From contig NZ_NQJF01000004.1 in the NCBI RefSeq assembly GCF_002245495.1, positions 124,001-188,000 on the forward strand: 64,000 bases of DNA. The letters run 5' to 3'. The notes beneath the pieces were generated by a model. It saw nothing but the letters and a program-made list of their open reading frames with translations. It had not been told where the DNA came from and searched no databases. The stretch comes from Oceanimonas baumannii (GTDB taxonomy: Bacteria > Pseudomonadota > Gammaproteobacteria > Enterobacterales > Aeromonadaceae). Each line of letters opens with the position of its first letter. Positions within the stretch are counted from its first letter, which is position 1. This document shows positions 8,395 through 18,285 of the stretch, one piece after another. Position numbers and translations under genes: made by a program.

Positions 8395-10068
8395 TTATTC
8401 GCCTTTGGCCGCCTTGAATGCTTCGGCCATGGCACTCAGACCAACAACTTCGTCTTGCTGCTGGTTCAGGGTGTCGATGGCTGCCTTCTCTTCAGCTTCG
8501 TCTTTCGCACGGATAGACAGGCTGACGGTACGGTTTTTGCGATCGATGCCCATGAAGCGAGCTTCAACTTCTTCACCGGCATTCAGCACGGTGGAGGCGT
8601 CTTCGATGCGGTCGCGGGAAATGTCGGCAACGCGGATGTAACCTTCCACGCCTTCTTCCAGCTCAACCACGGCACCTTTGGCGTCAACAGCAGTGATGGT
8701 ACCCTTAACAATAGTACCTTTCTTGTTGTCAGACAGGTACTTATTGAAAGGATCTTCGTCGATTTGCTTCACGCCCAGGCTGATACGCTCGCGCTCAGGG
8801 TCAACCTGCAGAACCACGGCTTCAATTTCTTCGCCTTTCTTGAACTCACGAACGGCTTCGTCACCGTTGGCGTTCCAGGAAATGTCGGACAGGTGAACCA
8901 GACCGTCGATGCCGCCGTCCAGACCGATGAAGATACCGAAGTCAGTGATAGACTTGATCTTACCGGAAACGCGGTCGCCCTTGTTGTGGGTTTCAGCAAA
9001 CAGCTGCCACGGGTTGGATTTGCACTGCTTCAGACCCAGGGAGATACGACGACGCTCTTCGTCGATGTCCAGAACCATTACATCTACGTTGTCGCCCACG
9101 GATACAACCTTGGACGGGTGGATGTTCTTGTTGGTCCAGTCCATTTCAGACACGTGTACCAGGCCTTCAACGCCTTCTTCGATTTCAACGAAGCAGCCGT
9201 AGTCGGTCAGGTTGGTTACACGGCCGGCCAGACGGGTGCCTTCCGGGTAACGGTTAGCGATATCTACCCACGGATCTTCGCCCAGCTGCTTCAGACCCAG
9301 AGACACACGAGTGCGCTCACGATCGAACTTCAGGACTTTAACGTTGATTTCATCGCCTACGTTCACGATCTCGGAAGGATGCTTAACGCGCTTCCAGGCC
9401 ATGTCGGTGATGTGCAGCAGGCCGTCTACGCCGCCCAGGTCTACGAAAGCACCGTAGTCAGTCAGGTTCTTAACGATACCTTTAACTTCCTGGCCTTCCT
9501 GCAGGTTCTCGAGCAACTGCTCACGCTCGGCGCTGTTTTCGGTTTCGATCACGGCACGGCGGGAAACAACAACGTTGTTACGCTTCTGGTCCAGCTTGAT
9601 AACCTTGAACTCAAGCTCTTTGCCTTCCAGGTGAGTGGTGTCGCGAACCGGACGCACGTCGACCAGAGATCCCGGCAGGAAAGCGCGGATGCTGTTCACT
9701 TCTACAGTGAAACCACCCTTAACTTTGCCGTTGATAACGCCGATGACGGTTTCTTCGTCTTCGTACGCTTTTTCCAGCTGCAGCCAGGCTTCATGGCGCT
9801 TGGCTTTTTCACGGGACAGCTGAGTCTCACCGAAGCCGTCTTCTACGGCATCCAGCGCTACGTCTACTTCGTCGCCAACGCTGATTTCCAGCTCGCCCTG
9901 GGCATTTTTGAACTGCTCGGCAGGAATGGCAGACTCAGATTTCAGGCCGGCGTCAACCAGAACGATACCGTTCTCGATGGCAACAACGGTGCCCTTGACG
10001 ATGGAGCCCGGACGGGTTTCGAGTTCTTTCAGAGACTCTTCAAAGAGTTGAGCAAAAGATTCAGTCAT
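8395..10068 (-). CDS. rpsA: 30S ribosomal protein S1
   Basis: 557 residues, the same length as the Escherichia coli protein. It binds mRNA on the small subunit and helps initiation on structured leaders. Six S1 RNA-binding repeats can be followed; the typical repeat ends (ISLGLKQ, VSLGLKQ, ISLGVKQ) are clear. The frame is open 15 bases further upstream, but the ATG at 10068 gives the family start [13 protein letters not shown]. The strand opposite this gene also has a very long open frame, explained by strongly biased codon use. Neighbours cmk and ihfB are the classical ones. Confidence 0.97.
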   Translation of the reverse strand: MTESFAQLFEESLKELETRPGSIVKGTVVAIENGIVLVDAGLKSESAIPAEQFKNAQGELEISVGDEVDVALDAVEDGFGETQLSREKAKRHEAWLQLEKAYEDEETVIGVINGKVKGGFTVEVNSIRAFLPGSLVDVRPVRDTTHLEGKELEFKVIKLDQKRNNVVVSRRAVIETENSAEREQLLENLQEGQEVKGIVKNLTDYGAFVDLGGVDGLLHITDMAWKRVKHPSEIVNVGDEINVKVLKFDRERTRVSLGLKQLGEDPWVDIANRYPEGTRLAGRVTNLTDYGCFVEIEEGVEGLVHVSEMDWTNKNIHPSKVVSVGDNVDVMVLDIDEERRRISLGLKQCKSNPWQLFAETHNKGDRVSGKIKSITDFGIFIGLDGGIDGLVHLSDISWNANGDEAVREFKKGEEIEAVVLQVDPERERISLGVKQIDEDPFNKYLSDNKKGTIVKGTITAVDAKGAVVELEEGVEGYIRVADISRDRIEDASTVLNAGEEVEARFMGIDRKNRTVSLSIRAKDEAEEKAAIDTLNQQQDEVVGLSAMAEAFKAAKGE

Positions 10069-10176
10069 GTTTAATGAATACACTGTTTAAGTTGAACATC
10101 CACGGGGCAATCCGGCACTCGTGGGGTGACTAACACATTCCGCGCTTCTTCCCTGAAGGCGGCATTGCCAAATGGC

Positions 10177-10857
10177 TTAACGACCAAGTTTAACCTTAGT
10201 ATGACTCAGCACCCTGTCCAGCACTTCAGCGATGGTCAGATCGGTAGAGTCAATTACCAAGGCATCCTCGGCCGCCTTGAGTGGCGCCACGGCCCGGTTG
10301 CGATCCCGGTCGTCACGCTCCTGTATTTCGCTTAAAAGGCGGTCAAAACTAACATCAAAACCCTTTTCTTGCAACTGCTTAAAGCGCCGGCTGGCCCGCT
10401 CTTCGGCACTGGCATCAAGAAAAATTTTGACCTCGGCATCCGGGAATACCACCGTACCCATGTCACGGCCGTCAGCAATCAGACCAGGTTTGCTGCGAAA
10501 GGCGCGCTGGCGACGCAGCAGTGCTTCGCGCACTCTGGGGAAGGCCGCCACCTTGCTGGCCGCATCGGCGACTTGCTGAGTACGGATATCACGGGAAACG
10601 TCTTCGCCTTCCAGAATCACGCGGATTTCACCACCCGCTGTCGGAAACTGCACGTCCAGATGAGCTGCCAGAGGCATCAGGCCCGCTTCGTCATTCAGAT
10701 CCACATTGTGGTGCAGAGCAGCCAGTGCCAGCACCCGATAGATGGCACCAGAATCGAGCAGATTCCACTCCAGTTGCTCGGCCAGCAGCTGGCACAGGGT
10801 GCCTTTGCCAGCCCCGCCCGGGCCATCAACAGTAATGACGGGAGCTTGTTCAGACAT
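10177..10857 (-). CDS. cmk: Cytidylate kinase
   Basis: Phosphorylates CMP and dCMP using ATP. 226 residues, standard for the bacterial long form. P-loop GPGGAGKGT at residues 12-20, DSGAIYR (substrate binding) after it, [13 protein letters not shown] in the middle, and a lid region rich in Arg ([10 protein letters not shown]). ATG at 10857 follows a strong GGAGG site. Upstream of rpsA on the same strand, as in most gammaproteobacteria. Confidence 0.95.
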   Translation of the reverse strand: MSEQAPVITVDGPGGAGKGTLCQLLAEQLEWNLLDSGAIYRVLALAALHHNVDLNDEAGLMPLAAHLDVQFPTAGGEIRVILEGEDVSRDIRTQQVADAASKVAAFPRVREALLRRQRAFRSKPGLIADGRDMGTVVFPDAEVKIFLDASAEERASRRFKQLQEKGFDVSFDRLLSEIQERDDRDRNRAVAPLKAAEDALVIDSTDLTIAEVLDRVLSHTKVKLGR

Positions 10858-11060
10858 ACATCCTCCGGTAAATCATAAGTCCGGACACACCGCCGAAGCG
10901 GTTGCCTTGCGGCGGGCATTATAACCAAGTTGAAGGTCAAAGACAGGCATTACAAACATTTAACAAAACATTCCCTTTCTATTGAACCTATACCTGCCAG
11001 CACATCCGCTTTACAATAACGGCCATTTTTTATTGATAAATAACTTAAAAGAGGAAGGCC

Positions 11061-11660
11061 ATGAGCAGTGTTACCCGTATGGCAAACTCCAAACTGCCAA
11101 CGCCCTGGGGCACTTTCACCCTGGTCGGGTTTGAAGAAAAGGGAACCGGGAAAGATCATGCCGCTCTGGTAATGGGTGATATTGAGAACGGCGAACCGGT
11201 GCTGGCCCGCATTCATTCCGAGTGTTTGACCGGTGATGCCCTGTTCAGCCTGCGCTGCGATTGCGGTTTTCAGTTACAGGCAGCGCTGGAGCGGATTGCC
11301 AAGGAAGGCCGGGGCGTTCTGCTGTACGTACGCCAGGAAGGTCGTGGCATCGGCCTGCTGAACAAAATTCATGCCTATCATTTGCAGGATCAGGGTAAGG
11401 ATACGGTGGAAGCCAACGTAGAGCTGGGTTTTGCCGCCGATATGCGCGATTACACTATCTGTGCCGATATGCTGCACAGCCTGGGGGTAACCGGGCTGAA
11501 GCTGATGACCAACAATCCGCGCAAAGTAAAGGCAATGGAAAACTTTGGCATCAGGGTGACGGAACGCCTGCCTCTGCAGGAAGGCCGCAACCCCTTCAAT
11601 GAACATTACCTTGATACCAAGGCCGGTAAACTGGGTCATATGCTGAAAGAGCAGGACTGA
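11061..11660 (+). CDS. ribA: GTP cyclohydrolase II
   Basis: First step of riboflavin synthesis: opens GTP to the diaminopyrimidinone with release of formate and pyrophosphate. 199 residues. The zinc ligands C55, C66 and C68 lie in [18 protein letters not shown]; the [15 protein letters not shown] site and the closing NNPRKV and [10 protein letters not shown] motifs are intact. ATG at 11061 is preceded by AGAGGAAGG. Transcribed alone, divergent from cmk across a 200-base spacer in which I see no FMN riboswitch. Confidence 0.95.
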   Translation: MSSVTRMANSKLPTPWGTFTLVGFEEKGTGKDHAALVMGDIENGEPVLARIHSECLTGDALFSLRCDCGFQLQAALERIAKEGRGVLLYVRQEGRGIGLLNKIHAYHLQDQGKDTVEANVELGFAADMRDYTICADMLHSLGVTGLKLMTNNPRKVKAMENFGIRVTERLPLQEGRNPFNEHYLDTKAGKLGHMLKEQD

Positions 11661-11691
11661 CCCTTAATTACATCAGACAAAGGATGTCGCC

Positions 11692-11713
11692 ATTCCGGCC
11701 TTAAGGCCGGAAT
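11692..11713. repeat. REP-like palindrome (ATTCCGGCC type)
   Basis: Perfect 22-base palindrome: ATTCCGGCC, a TTAA centre, GGCCGGAAT, followed by CCATGG. It resembles the widespread intergenic CATTCC..GGAATCC palindromes of proteobacteria. It lies between the converging ribA and fruA ends and may double as a transcription stop. A related element is at 22555-22582. Confidence 0.6.
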
Positions 11714-11820
11714 CCATGGTACTGCAGCGCAGTGCAATACATGGCCCATGCCTTTATCCAAATACCCCAGCTTTGTATTAACAACCTCTGTTTCAGAGGG
11801 CGATTCCCACATGCCGACTC

Positions 11821-13536
11821 TCAGCTACCCGCCTGTGCCAACATATGAACATTACCTCGTTTGAGCACGGCATAGACCAGCCCGGTCAACAGTGCACCGG
11901 CAGCAATGGCCAATCCATACCAGCCCGGTTGCTGAACGGCACCGGGGATCATCAATACAAACACCCCGCCATGAGGGGCCAGCAGCTTGGCACCAAACAC
12001 CATTGAGAGCGCGCCGGTGAGCGCTCCCCCAGCCATACAGCTTGGGATCACCCTGAGCGGATCCCGGGCAGCAAAGGGAATGGCGCCCTCGGAAATAAAA
12101 CACAGCCCCAGCACAAAAGAAGCCTTACCCGCTTCCTGTTCACTGACGCTGAACTTGCGCCGGGCCAGCACGGTGGCGATGCCCATTCCCAGTGCCGGCA
12201 CCATGCCCGCCGCCATGGCGGCCGCCATGGGAGCGTAGGTTTGTGACGCCAGTAACCCCACGGAAAAAGCATAGGCGGCCTTGTTGACCGGCCCGCCCAT
12301 GTCAAAGCACATCATGGCTCCGATAATAACCCCCAGTAACACCGCATTGGCCGATCCCATGTTATTCAGAAATCCGGTCATCACCGTCATGATACTGGCC
12401 ACCGGCTCACCCACGACATAAATCATCACCAGACCGGTAAACAGGCTGGCAAGTAAGGGAATTAGCAGGATCGGAGTTAATGATGCCAGGCTTTTGGGCA
12501 TGGGAAGACGACGGGCAAGCAAGACGGCACTGTAACCGGCAAGAAACCCGGCAATTATGCCACCGATAAACCCCGCTCCCAGCGAGCTGGCCAGCATGCC
12601 GCCAATCATACCCGGCGCAATACCGGGACGATCGGCAATGGAGTAAGCAATGTAACCTGACAGCACCGGGATCATCAGGGCAAAAGCCGCGTTGTCGCCA
12701 ATTTTCATCAAAGCCGCCGCCAGTGTGCCTTCTTCCCTGAATGCCTCAATACCGAACATAAATGACAGCGCAATAATCAGACCACCGGCCACCACCATGG
12801 GTAACATGAAAGACACCCCGGTCAGCAGGTGCTGATAGGGGCCGGGAGCCTGTTCACCGCTATCTCCGGATTGTTCACTGTGATCTTGCCAAACCGCCGC
12901 TTCATTCAAGGCTGTTTCGATGGTTTCCCGGGGGTGCTTGAGTGCGGTTCCGGTGCCGGTGCGATACAGCCGCTTGTCATTGAAACGGCTCAGGTTAACC
13001 TCGATATCGGCGGCCACAATCACGCAGTCAGCCTCACGAATGTCGGTGGCCGTCAGGGTATTCTGGACCCCGACCGAGCCCTGGGTTTCCACCTTGATAC
13101 TGTGCCCCAGTCTTTTCGCCGCGCCGATGAGTGCTTCTGCCGACATAAAGGTATGCGCCACCCCGGTCGGACAGGCGGTAATCGCGACCAGCCGTGCCGG
13201 TTGGCCAGGGCCATGAGCGGGTATTTCCAGCGGTACGGCGTCAGCTGATGCCCGCTCCAGCCAGCCTTGCGGATCATTCAGTGCGTCTTCAAGTTCCCCT
13301 ATAAAGCAGGGCTTACCGGCAAACCGGGACAACTCAGGGAGATGACAGGCAGCCACTACCACCAGCCCGGCTTCTGCGACCTGCGTCTGGGTAAAAGGGA
13401 TCACCGGCGCCAGCTCGCTATGGCACTCCACCGCAACCTGCCAGCCCAGTAGCGTCGCTGCCTGCTCCAGCATCCGCGCAGCCATGTAGCTGCCGGACAT
13501 ACCATCGGGGCTGGCAGTGATGATAAGCACCTTCAT
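11821..13536 (-). CDS. fruA: PTS fructose transporter, EIIB'-EIIB-EIIC
   Basis: 571-residue membrane permease that imports fructose as fructose 1-phosphate. Order: EIIB' (about 1-105), EIIB (about 113-210) with the phospho-cysteine C122 in ITACPTGVAHT, then EIIC with about eight to ten membrane segments. In EIIB' the matching loop reads ITASPDG, so a Ser replaces the Cys and this copy cannot carry phosphate. The frame is open 171 bases further upstream, inside fruK, but ATG 13536 starts the conserved MKVLIITAS and overlaps the fruK stop by one base (TAATG). Last gene of the fruBKA operon. Confidence 0.94.
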   Translation of the reverse strand: MKVLIITASPDGMSGSYMAARMLEQAATLLGWQVAVECHSELAPVIPFTQTQVAEAGLVVVAACHLPELSRFAGKPCFIGELEDALNDPQGWLERASADAVPLEIPAHGPGQPARLVAITACPTGVAHTFMSAEALIGAAKRLGHSIKVETQGSVGVQNTLTATDIREADCVIVAADIEVNLSRFNDKRLYRTGTGTALKHPRETIETALNEAAVWQDHSEQSGDSGEQAPGPYQHLLTGVSFMLPMVVAGGLIIALSFMFGIEAFREEGTLAAALMKIGDNAAFALMIPVLSGYIAYSIADRPGIAPGMIGGMLASSLGAGFIGGIIAGFLAGYSAVLLARRLPMPKSLASLTPILLIPLLASLFTGLVMIYVVGEPVASIMTVMTGFLNNMGSANAVLLGVIIGAMMCFDMGGPVNKAAYAFSVGLLASQTYAPMAAAMAAGMVPALGMGIATVLARRKFSVSEQEAGKASFVLGLCFISEGAIPFAARDPLRVIPSCMAGGALTGALSMVFGAKLLAPHGGVFVLMIPGAVQQPGWYGLAIAAGALLTGLVYAVLKRGNVHMLAQAGS

Positions 13537-14483
13537 TATTGCGCTCCCCCGAGCACCAGAGGCTCTATATGAATCTTCTGCTGAAATACCTCCAGGGTTT
13601 TCCGGCAATAGATGCCCACCCCAACTTGCGTGACCGCCATCAACGACAAGGCCACCGCCCGGCGAAGATTGTCGGGGGCACTCAAACCTTCCAGCATACC
13701 AGCACACAAGCCTGCCACCAGCGAATCACCGGCACCGACAGTGCTAATCACCTCCACCGCCGGGACATGGGCACGCCAGTGTCTTTCCGGGCCAAACCAG
13801 TACACTCCCCCGGCACCAGCAGACACCACCACCTGCGCAATGCCGCTTTGCTGCAGCTGGCCAACACAGCCGGCAAGGGCCTGCTCGCCGTTAATGGCTG
13901 AGCCAGTCAGTTCTTCCAGCTCTGCAAGATTCGGCTTAATCAGCTCGGGCATCCCCCGGATCCCGGCGCTCAGTGCCTCTCCGCTGGTATCAAGCCAAAC
14001 CCGCTTGCCCCGGTCCCGCCACATTTCGAGCATGCCTTCCAGCTGCGCCGGACTGACCCCGGGAGGTAAGCTGCCTGCCACGATGAGGTAGTCAAACCGG
14101 CCCGCCAGCGTTTCCAGTCTGGCCAGCAACCGGGCCCAGTCACCCTTGCCGACTTTCAGGCCGGGCAAATTAATATCGGTAACGCGTCCTCCCGTTTCAC
14201 TGACCTTCACATTTATCCGGGTACTGCCGGGCAGGCGCACAACATCATCATAAATGCCATAACGGTCAAACAGCGTACGAAAGGACGCGTCATTATCCAG
14301 ACCAAGAAAGCCGCTCACATAAGGCCTGTGGCCCAGATCTGCCAGCACACGGGCCACGTTGATGCCTTTGCCGGCGGCTCCCAGCTGGCCGGCACTGGCG
14401 ATATTGACCTGGCCGGCGTTCAGTTGCGGCAGCGATACCGTCAAATCCAGTGCCGGGTTCAGGGTCAGGGTTAACACACTCAT
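13536..14483 (-). CDS. fruK: 1-phosphofructokinase
   Basis: Converts fructose 1-phosphate, made by FruA, into fructose 1,6-bisphosphate. 315 residues, PfkB/ribokinase fold. Substrate end: ALDLTVSLP and GAAGKGINVARVL; ATP end: TVGAGDSLVAGL with the catalytic base D253. Joined to fruB by a 4-base ATGA overlap and to fruA by a 1-base overlap, so the three are translationally coupled. Confidence 0.95.
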   Translation of the reverse strand: MSVLTLTLNPALDLTVSLPQLNAGQVNIASAGQLGAAGKGINVARVLADLGHRPYVSGFLGLDNDASFRTLFDRYGIYDDVVRLPGSTRINVKVSETGGRVTDINLPGLKVGKGDWARLLARLETLAGRFDYLIVAGSLPPGVSPAQLEGMLEMWRDRGKRVWLDTSGEALSAGIRGMPELIKPNLAELEELTGSAINGEQALAGCVGQLQQSGIAQVVVSAGAGGVYWFGPERHWRAHVPAVEVISTVGAGDSLVAGLCAGMLEGLSAPDNLRRAVALSLMAVTQVGVGIYCRKTLEVFQQKIHIEPLVLGGAQ

Positions 14484-17305
14484 TGTTTTTCTCCTGCCAG
14501 GATCCGCACCGCCCCGGCACAGCTTGCTTCAAGCGCGCGGCCGGCCAGTTGTTTGCATTTAGCCAGACTGAGTTCTCGTACCCGGGCCTTTACCAGAGGT
14601 ATTCGCTTTGGGCTGACCGACACTTCGTCTATGCCCAACCCCAGCAGCACGGGTAACGCCTGTGGATCCGCCCCCAGTTCACCACATACACCCACCCACT
14701 TGCCCTCGGCATGGGCAGCCTCAACGGTCATGGCAATCAACCTCAGCACGGCAGGGTGCAGGCCGTCGGACAGTGCCGCCAGCTCACCGTTGCCCCTGTC
14801 GGCGGCGAGGGTATATTGCGTTAAATCATTGGTGCCAATACTGAAAAAGTCGGCCTCTCTGGCAAACTGGCGCGCATTGAGCGCCGCCGAAGGGACCTCA
14901 ACCATCATCCCCAGTTGCACATCAGGAGCCTGTATATCGGCCTGAATGCGATCGAACATCTCTTTGCCAAAACGCCATTCTGACCAGTCGGCCACCATGG
15001 GAAACATGATGCGCAGGGGCTGGTCGCCGGCGGCAGCGAGCAGTGCGCGAAGCTGGGTTTCCAGCAGTTCAGGCTGTTGCATGCATAAGCGGATGCCTCG
15101 CACACCAAGAAAAGGATTATCTTCTTTCGGACGCAGCCAGTAAGACAGTGGCTTATCGCCGCCTGCATCAAGCGTCCGCGCGACCAGTGGTCTGCCGCCC
15201 AATGCGCTGAACACATGCTGGTATTCTTCTATTTGTTGCTGTATAGCGGGCAACTGACTGTGGCCCATAAAGGCAAATTCGGTACGCAGCAATCCGACAC
15301 CTTCCGCACCGCCAGCCATGGCCTCAGCGGCTTGACCTGCATCCCCCAGATTGGCCCCCACCTCCAGCCGGTAACCATCGGTGGTGATGGCCGGTTGCAT
15401 TCGCTGCTCCCAGGCCTGCCATGCCAGTTCACGCTCCCGCAGCTGTACTTCCAGGGCCCGGCTCAGCACCGCCTCGCCGGGATCAACATGCAGAGTGCCC
15501 GTGTCTCCGTTGAGAATGGCGCAGGTACCGGTTTTCAGCGCCATCACCTTCCCTCCCATGGCCACCAGCGCAGGGATGTCCAACGCCCGCGCCAGAATGG
15601 CACTGTGAGACGAGACACCACCACCGGCCGTTACCAGCCCCAGCACCTTAGCGGTGTCCATATTCACGATATCAGAGGGGCCAATGTCTTCCGCTACCCA
15701 GATATAGGGGGCTTCCGGTGTGTCAGGCAGCGCCGTATTACACAAAATGGCCATCACCTGCCGGCCAATATCACGAATATCGGCAGCTCGCTCCGCCAGT
15801 GTGCTATTGTCGCTGGACGCCTGCCGGGTGGCGGCAGAGTCGATTGCCGCCCACCAGGCGGCCGGGGCCGATACGCCTTGCCGCACCCGCTGCAATACGT
15901 TTTCCGTCAATCCCGGGTCTTTGAGCAATTCACGGTGCATGCCAAGGATCTCCTGCGCCTGGCCTTGTGCTCGCGCAGCAGCGTCAGCCAGGTGACAGTC
16001 TGCCAGTTGCAGTGCTTGTTCAAACCGTCGCTGCTCGGCAACGGCATCGCAGGCCACATCGGCGTAGTCAAAATGGACCGGTGCTTCAACATAAAGGGGA
16101 CCAATGGCGATACCTGGCGAGGCGCTGGCTCCTTTCAACAGCCCCACCGGCTCCGGATGACTGGCTGCAGCAATGGGGACCAGCGGGGCAACCAGCTCTC
16201 CCAGTCCTTCATTGATCACTGCCTGTAACCTGGCAAGAGCAGCCCCGGAATCGGGACCGGTGGCGGTAAACAGCAAACGGTGGCCGGGCCGCACTCCCAG
16301 GCTTATCAGCTTCATCAGGCTTTTGGCGTTCACATCATGCCCGTCTCCGTCCAGGTTACGCACCAGGATATCAGCGTCAAACGCCTTGGCAGCCTGCACC
16401 AGCAAAGCACCTGGCCGGGCATGCAGCCCCTGATGATTGCGTACCGTCACCAGGCACTGGTTGCTGGTGGGCTCTCCAGACGGCCGTGGTCCGCGGCTCA
16501 GTGCCTGTTGCAGAGCCTGGGCATTATTCAGTGTGGTCAGTTCTGCAGCCTTACCCGTTACCAGCCAGTCGGCCAGCTGTACCAATAGTTTTTTATGATC
16601 GCGGCCACGGGCTTTAAGGGCCAGCAGCGCTCTAACCGGCTGCCCCCGGTATTCAAAGCCGGTGGTCGTCAACACCGCCGCCCGGGGTATGTCCGTGGTA
16701 ACGCTCTCGCTCAGCCACCAGCCCTGCCCCAGGTGCAAGATATTGTTCTGTAACTGCTCCAGCTCTTGCGCCGAGGCCTGCAACCGCCTTGCTGCCGCGT
16801 GCAGCAACTCATCCATCGTGGCTGCCGGCTGCTGTATATAGATGGCATCGCTGTGCCACGCCAGCAACGGTGAAACAGGATACTCATGCAGTAAGTTGAA
16901 AATATCTTCGCCATGCTGTGCCTTGCGCACCGTCTCCGCCAGATCGTCCCGTGACAGTACCCGGGCCAGCTGGCGCAACAGAGCCAGGTGTTCACCGGAG
17001 CTCGCAGCAATCCCCAGGATCAGGTACGCTTTTTCACCGTCATCCCAGTCAATGCCCTCGGGGACGTGCAGTGCCTTGATGCCGGTTTTTTGGACCAGAT
17101 GGCGACATTCCCGGGTGCCGTGAGGGATGGCGATGCCCTGCCCAAGATAGGTGGCGGCCTGAGCTTCCCGCTCCAGCATACCGGCTTCATAACCCGCCTT
17201 CACATAACCATCCTGCTCCAGCCACCGGGAAAGTGCCACAATGGCCGCCTGTTTGCTGGCCAGGGTCTGGTTCATTTTTATATCTTGCGTGGTCATGGGA
17301 AACAT
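14480..17305 (-). CDS. fruB: Multiphosphoryl transfer protein FruB: EIIA(Fru)-HPr-EI fusion
   Basis: 941 residues carrying a whole phosphate relay. EIIA-Fru is at about 1-145 (phospho-His H62 in GIAIPHGT), a degenerate EIIA-like linker at about 150-270, an HPr domain at about 280-370 (active His in GLHARPGA), and enzyme I at about 395-941 (phospho-His in GGGVSSHSAILAR, PEP site SIGTNDLTQY, Cys in GVCGELG). Phosphate can pass from PEP to FruA without separate PtsI and PtsH. Enterobacterial FruB lacks the EI part; pseudomonad-type FruB has it. I start at ATG 17305 (MFPMTTQDI, matching the family) with ACAGGTG upstream; ATG 17323 is also in frame. Confidence 0.93.
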   Translation of the reverse strand: MFPMTTQDIKMNQTLASKQAAIVALSRWLEQDGYVKAGYEAGMLEREAQAATYLGQGIAIPHGTRECRHLVQKTGIKALHVPEGIDWDDGEKAYLILGIAASSGEHLALLRQLARVLSRDDLAETVRKAQHGEDIFNLLHEYPVSPLLAWHSDAIYIQQPAATMDELLHAAARRLQASAQELEQLQNNILHLGQGWWLSESVTTDIPRAAVLTTTGFEYRGQPVRALLALKARGRDHKKLLVQLADWLVTGKAAELTTLNNAQALQQALSRGPRPSGEPTSNQCLVTVRNHQGLHARPGALLVQAAKAFDADILVRNLDGDGHDVNAKSLMKLISLGVRPGHRLLFTATGPDSGAALARLQAVINEGLGELVAPLVPIAAASHPEPVGLLKGASASPGIAIGPLYVEAPVHFDYADVACDAVAEQRRFEQALQLADCHLADAAARAQGQAQEILGMHRELLKDPGLTENVLQRVRQGVSAPAAWWAAIDSAATRQASSDNSTLAERAADIRDIGRQVMAILCNTALPDTPEAPYIWVAEDIGPSDIVNMDTAKVLGLVTAGGGVSSHSAILARALDIPALVAMGGKVMALKTGTCAILNGDTGTLHVDPGEAVLSRALEVQLRERELAWQAWEQRMQPAITTDGYRLEVGANLGDAGQAAEAMAGGAEGVGLLRTEFAFMGHSQLPAIQQQIEEYQHVFSALGGRPLVARTLDAGGDKPLSYWLRPKEDNPFLGVRGIRLCMQQPELLETQLRALLAAAGDQPLRIMFPMVADWSEWRFGKEMFDRIQADIQAPDVQLGMMVEVPSAALNARQFAREADFFSIGTNDLTQYTLAADRGNGELAALSDGLHPAVLRLIAMTVEAAHAEGKWVGVCGELGADPQALPVLLGLGIDEVSVSPKRIPLVKARVRELSLAKCKQLAGRALEASCAGAVRILAGEKQ

Positions 17306-17387
17306 GGCATCACCTGTCAGCAAATCAGGGTATTCGACCCCTACCCTCCTTCCGGGTCAAACGGAGCTGTTTACCCGATACATTTAT

Positions 17388-17403
17388 GCTGAATCGTTTT
17401 AGT
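17388..17403. promoter_or_regulatory. Cra (FruR) operator upstream of fruBKA
   Basis: GCTGAATCGTTTTAGT, 82 bases before the fruB ATG, differs from the Cra consensus GCTGAAWCGWTTCAGC at only two or three positions. Cra represses fruBKA until fructose 1-phosphate accumulates; the location fits. Confidence 0.8.
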
Positions 17404-17545
17404 TACGCAAACAAGCGCCTTGCTAACTGTTGTTTCAACAGGATGATCCACTGCACATTCTGATGAGCTGAGTAGAGATGTTAAAATCAGTGAAATCATG
17501 ATGGCGCCCTCAAAGCCGCATCAGTGCCGCAAACCATCATTTCGT

Positions 17546-18235
17546 TCAAGGAGCAAATTCCCTGCCATTCCAAGCAAAAAGGCGTCCGGAATGCTCCGGT
17601 GTAAGCGTACCGAGCAGCGTAAGCAAGTGCCCGGCCGCCTGTTCCGGTGTCTGAAGCTGGCCAGAAGGCAGCCCGGCACGAAACGGAGCCGACAACCCAG
17701 TAGCCACCGTGCCCGGATGTAAACCAGCTACACAAGCGGCCGGAAAGCGTCTTGCCCATTCTATACCAAGGTTTTTAATAGCCATGTTCAGTGCTGCTTT
17801 ACTGATGCGGTAGCTGTACCAACCACCGCTGCGGTTATCACTGATACTGCCTACCCGCGCCGATAATGTGACCAACAGTAGCGGCTGATGCCGCATCATG
17901 CGAGAGGATAACAGCTTTGCCAACGCCAGCGTGGGCCAGGTATTCACTTTTATATGTTCAGATAACATCTCCCCAGAGAGCTGCTCTATGCGCTTTTCCG
18001 GCTGGTGATGACTGTTATGCAGCATCCCTACGGTATTAATAACCCGATCCGGCAACGACAGCCTGGCACAAACCTCATGCATAGCCACGTCATCAGTATT
18101 GTCTAGTTCATGCCAGGCTACGCCGGCAAGCTCAGGGTTACTCCGACTAAACACTCTTACTTCATCGCCCCGCCCGATACACTCCGCTGCCAGCGCCCGG
18201 CCAATACCGCCTCCGCCCATGATCCAATACTGCAT
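17546..18235 (-). CDS. Short-chain dehydrogenase/reductase
   Basis: 229-residue Rossmann-fold oxidoreductase. Cofactor loop GGGGIGRALA at residues 7-16, the V-I-N-T-V-G segment in place of the usual NNAG, a catalytic Ser in TLSARVGS, and the Tyr/Lys pair in YSYRISK. Substrate unknown; it resembles the CsgA/sniffer-like SDRs. Start placed at ATG 18235, which has an AGGGGAA ribosome site, rather than further upstream in the same frame. It follows the RluA-type gene on the same strand with about 50 bases between. Confidence 0.82.
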   Translation of the reverse strand: MQYWIMGGGGIGRALAAECIGRGDEVRVFSRSNPELAGVAWHELDNTDDVAMHEVCARLSLPDRVINTVGMLHNSHHQPEKRIEQLSGEMLSEHIKVNTWPTLALAKLLSSRMMRHQPLLLVTLSARVGSISDNRSGGWYSYRISKAALNMAIKNLGIEWARRFPAACVAGLHPGTVATGLSAPFRAGLPSGQLQTPEQAAGHLLTLLGTLTPEHSGRLFAWNGREFAP

Positions 18236-18285
18236 ACAGTTCCCCTGATAAAAACAGTCAGGATCGGGACCGATTAAAAACACAT

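Noticed and set aside
8455-10074. A 539-codon open frame on the strand opposite rpsA
   Set aside because: It mirrors rpsA almost end to end, has no ribosome site and no recognisable domain; strong codon bias in ribosomal-protein genes often leaves the opposite strand open.
10858-11060. FMN riboswitch before ribA
   Set aside because: None of the RFN core elements (AGGGNGAAnnnGG, CCGACnGT) is present in the spacer.
15215-16228. A 337-codon frame opposite fruB
   Set aside because: Explained by high GC and the coding pattern of the PTS fusion; the product is low in hydrophobic order and rich in Arg, Gly and His.
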